DNA of 13,304 nucleotides from an uncultured Collinsella sp. Its GTDB lineage: Bacteria; Actinomycetota; Coriobacteriia; Coriobacteriales; Coriobacteriaceae. This document shows, in pieces, positions 13,191 through 13,304 of the stretch. A program made the translations under genes and the position numbers. The notes beneath the pieces are model-generated. The model was given only the letters and a program-made list of their open reading frames with translations. It was not told where the DNA came from and ran no database searches. The DNA lies in NCBI GenBank assembly GCA_900540935.1, contig UQHW01000046.1, forward strand, positions 1-13,304, read 5' to 3'. Each line of letters begins with the position of its first letter. The first letter of the stretch is position 1.

Positions 13191-13304
13191 TCAGCCGACA
13201 TAACTCTGGACCGACCGATTTTCCGCAGCTTGCTCGCCGGGCGGGGCGATTAAGTTTGTCGCGAGTTCCGCACGCAAAGGAAAGCACTTAATGTGCTTTC
13301 CGTC
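13191..13304 (-). other. Open minus-strand frame running off the right edge, possible 3' end of a gene
   Basis: On the minus strand a frame is open from the window edge to a TGA at 13191-13193, 37 codons. It reads DGKHIKCFPLRAELATNLIAP and continues to end in SVQSYVG. I recognise no family, and a frame this short can be open by chance in GC-rich DNA. The hairpin at 13279-13301 lies within it, which argues rather for non-coding DNA or a repeat. Apart from the terminator and the inverted repeat, I see no other gene in 12972-13304. Confidence 0.2.
13279..13301. terminator. Hairpin at the right edge, possible terminator of a minus-strand gene beyond the window
   Basis: GGAAAGCAC (13279-13287) pairs perfectly with GTGCTTTCC (13293-13301) around TTAAT. 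Read on the minus strand the stem is followed by TTT; on the plus strand by GTC. A short T run makes it a weak terminator candidate; the neighbouring gene lies outside the window. Confidence 0.4.

Overview
The window reads as chromosomal core DNA of a high-GC Gram-positive bacterium. I infer a gut actinobacterium of class Coriobacteriia, most likely Collinsella or a close relative. This rests on gene order, protein style and GC-rich codon use; it is an inference, not a database match. No mobile element, CRISPR array, tRNA or rRNA was seen.

Bases 1-3260 carry four tightly packed plus-strand genes: the 3' part of mltG (peptidoglycan terminase), a YqeG-type HAD phosphatase, shikimate kinase aroK, and a dehydroquinate-synthase homologue (aroB-like) that starts inside the aroK stop codon. 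The aroB-like protein has lost the metal ligands and catalytic lysines of the family, while AroK looks intact. After a 132-base gap with a possible promoter and leader hairpins comes an M24 Xaa-Pro peptidase (3393-4523), closed by a terminator.

Bases 4621-9778 form a second long plus-strand run: efp, an Asp23/Gls24 protein, nusB, xseB, tlyA, nadK and recN. Spacing is short and several starts overlap the preceding stop (xseB/tlyA, tlyA/nadK, nadK/recN), which suggests translational coupling. The joint order (mltG - aro genes - pepP - efp - nusB of Actinobacteria, and pepP - efp - yqhY - nusB - xseB - tlyA - nadK - recN of Firmicutes) is an old conserved neighbourhood. Here it is strongly shortened: aroE, aroC, aroQ, xseA, folD, ispA, dxs and argR are absent from their usual places.

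Bases 9779-12971 are a sugar-uptake module. A minus-strand RpiR/MurR regulator (HTH plus SIS domain) is divergent from a single-chain PTS permease with domain order IIB-IIC-IIA. The 272-base space between them holds nested dyads suitable as operators and a perfect 16-base palindrome just before the permease ribosome binding site.

Bases 12972-13304 have no convincing complete gene. They hold a strong terminator, an intergenic element with perfect 21-base inverted arms, and a 9-bp hairpin at the right edge, where an unidentified minus-strand frame runs off the window.

I found no clearly new multi-gene system. The most notable items are the catalytically stripped AroB homologue in a reduced aro cluster, and the long inverted-repeat element at the right end.
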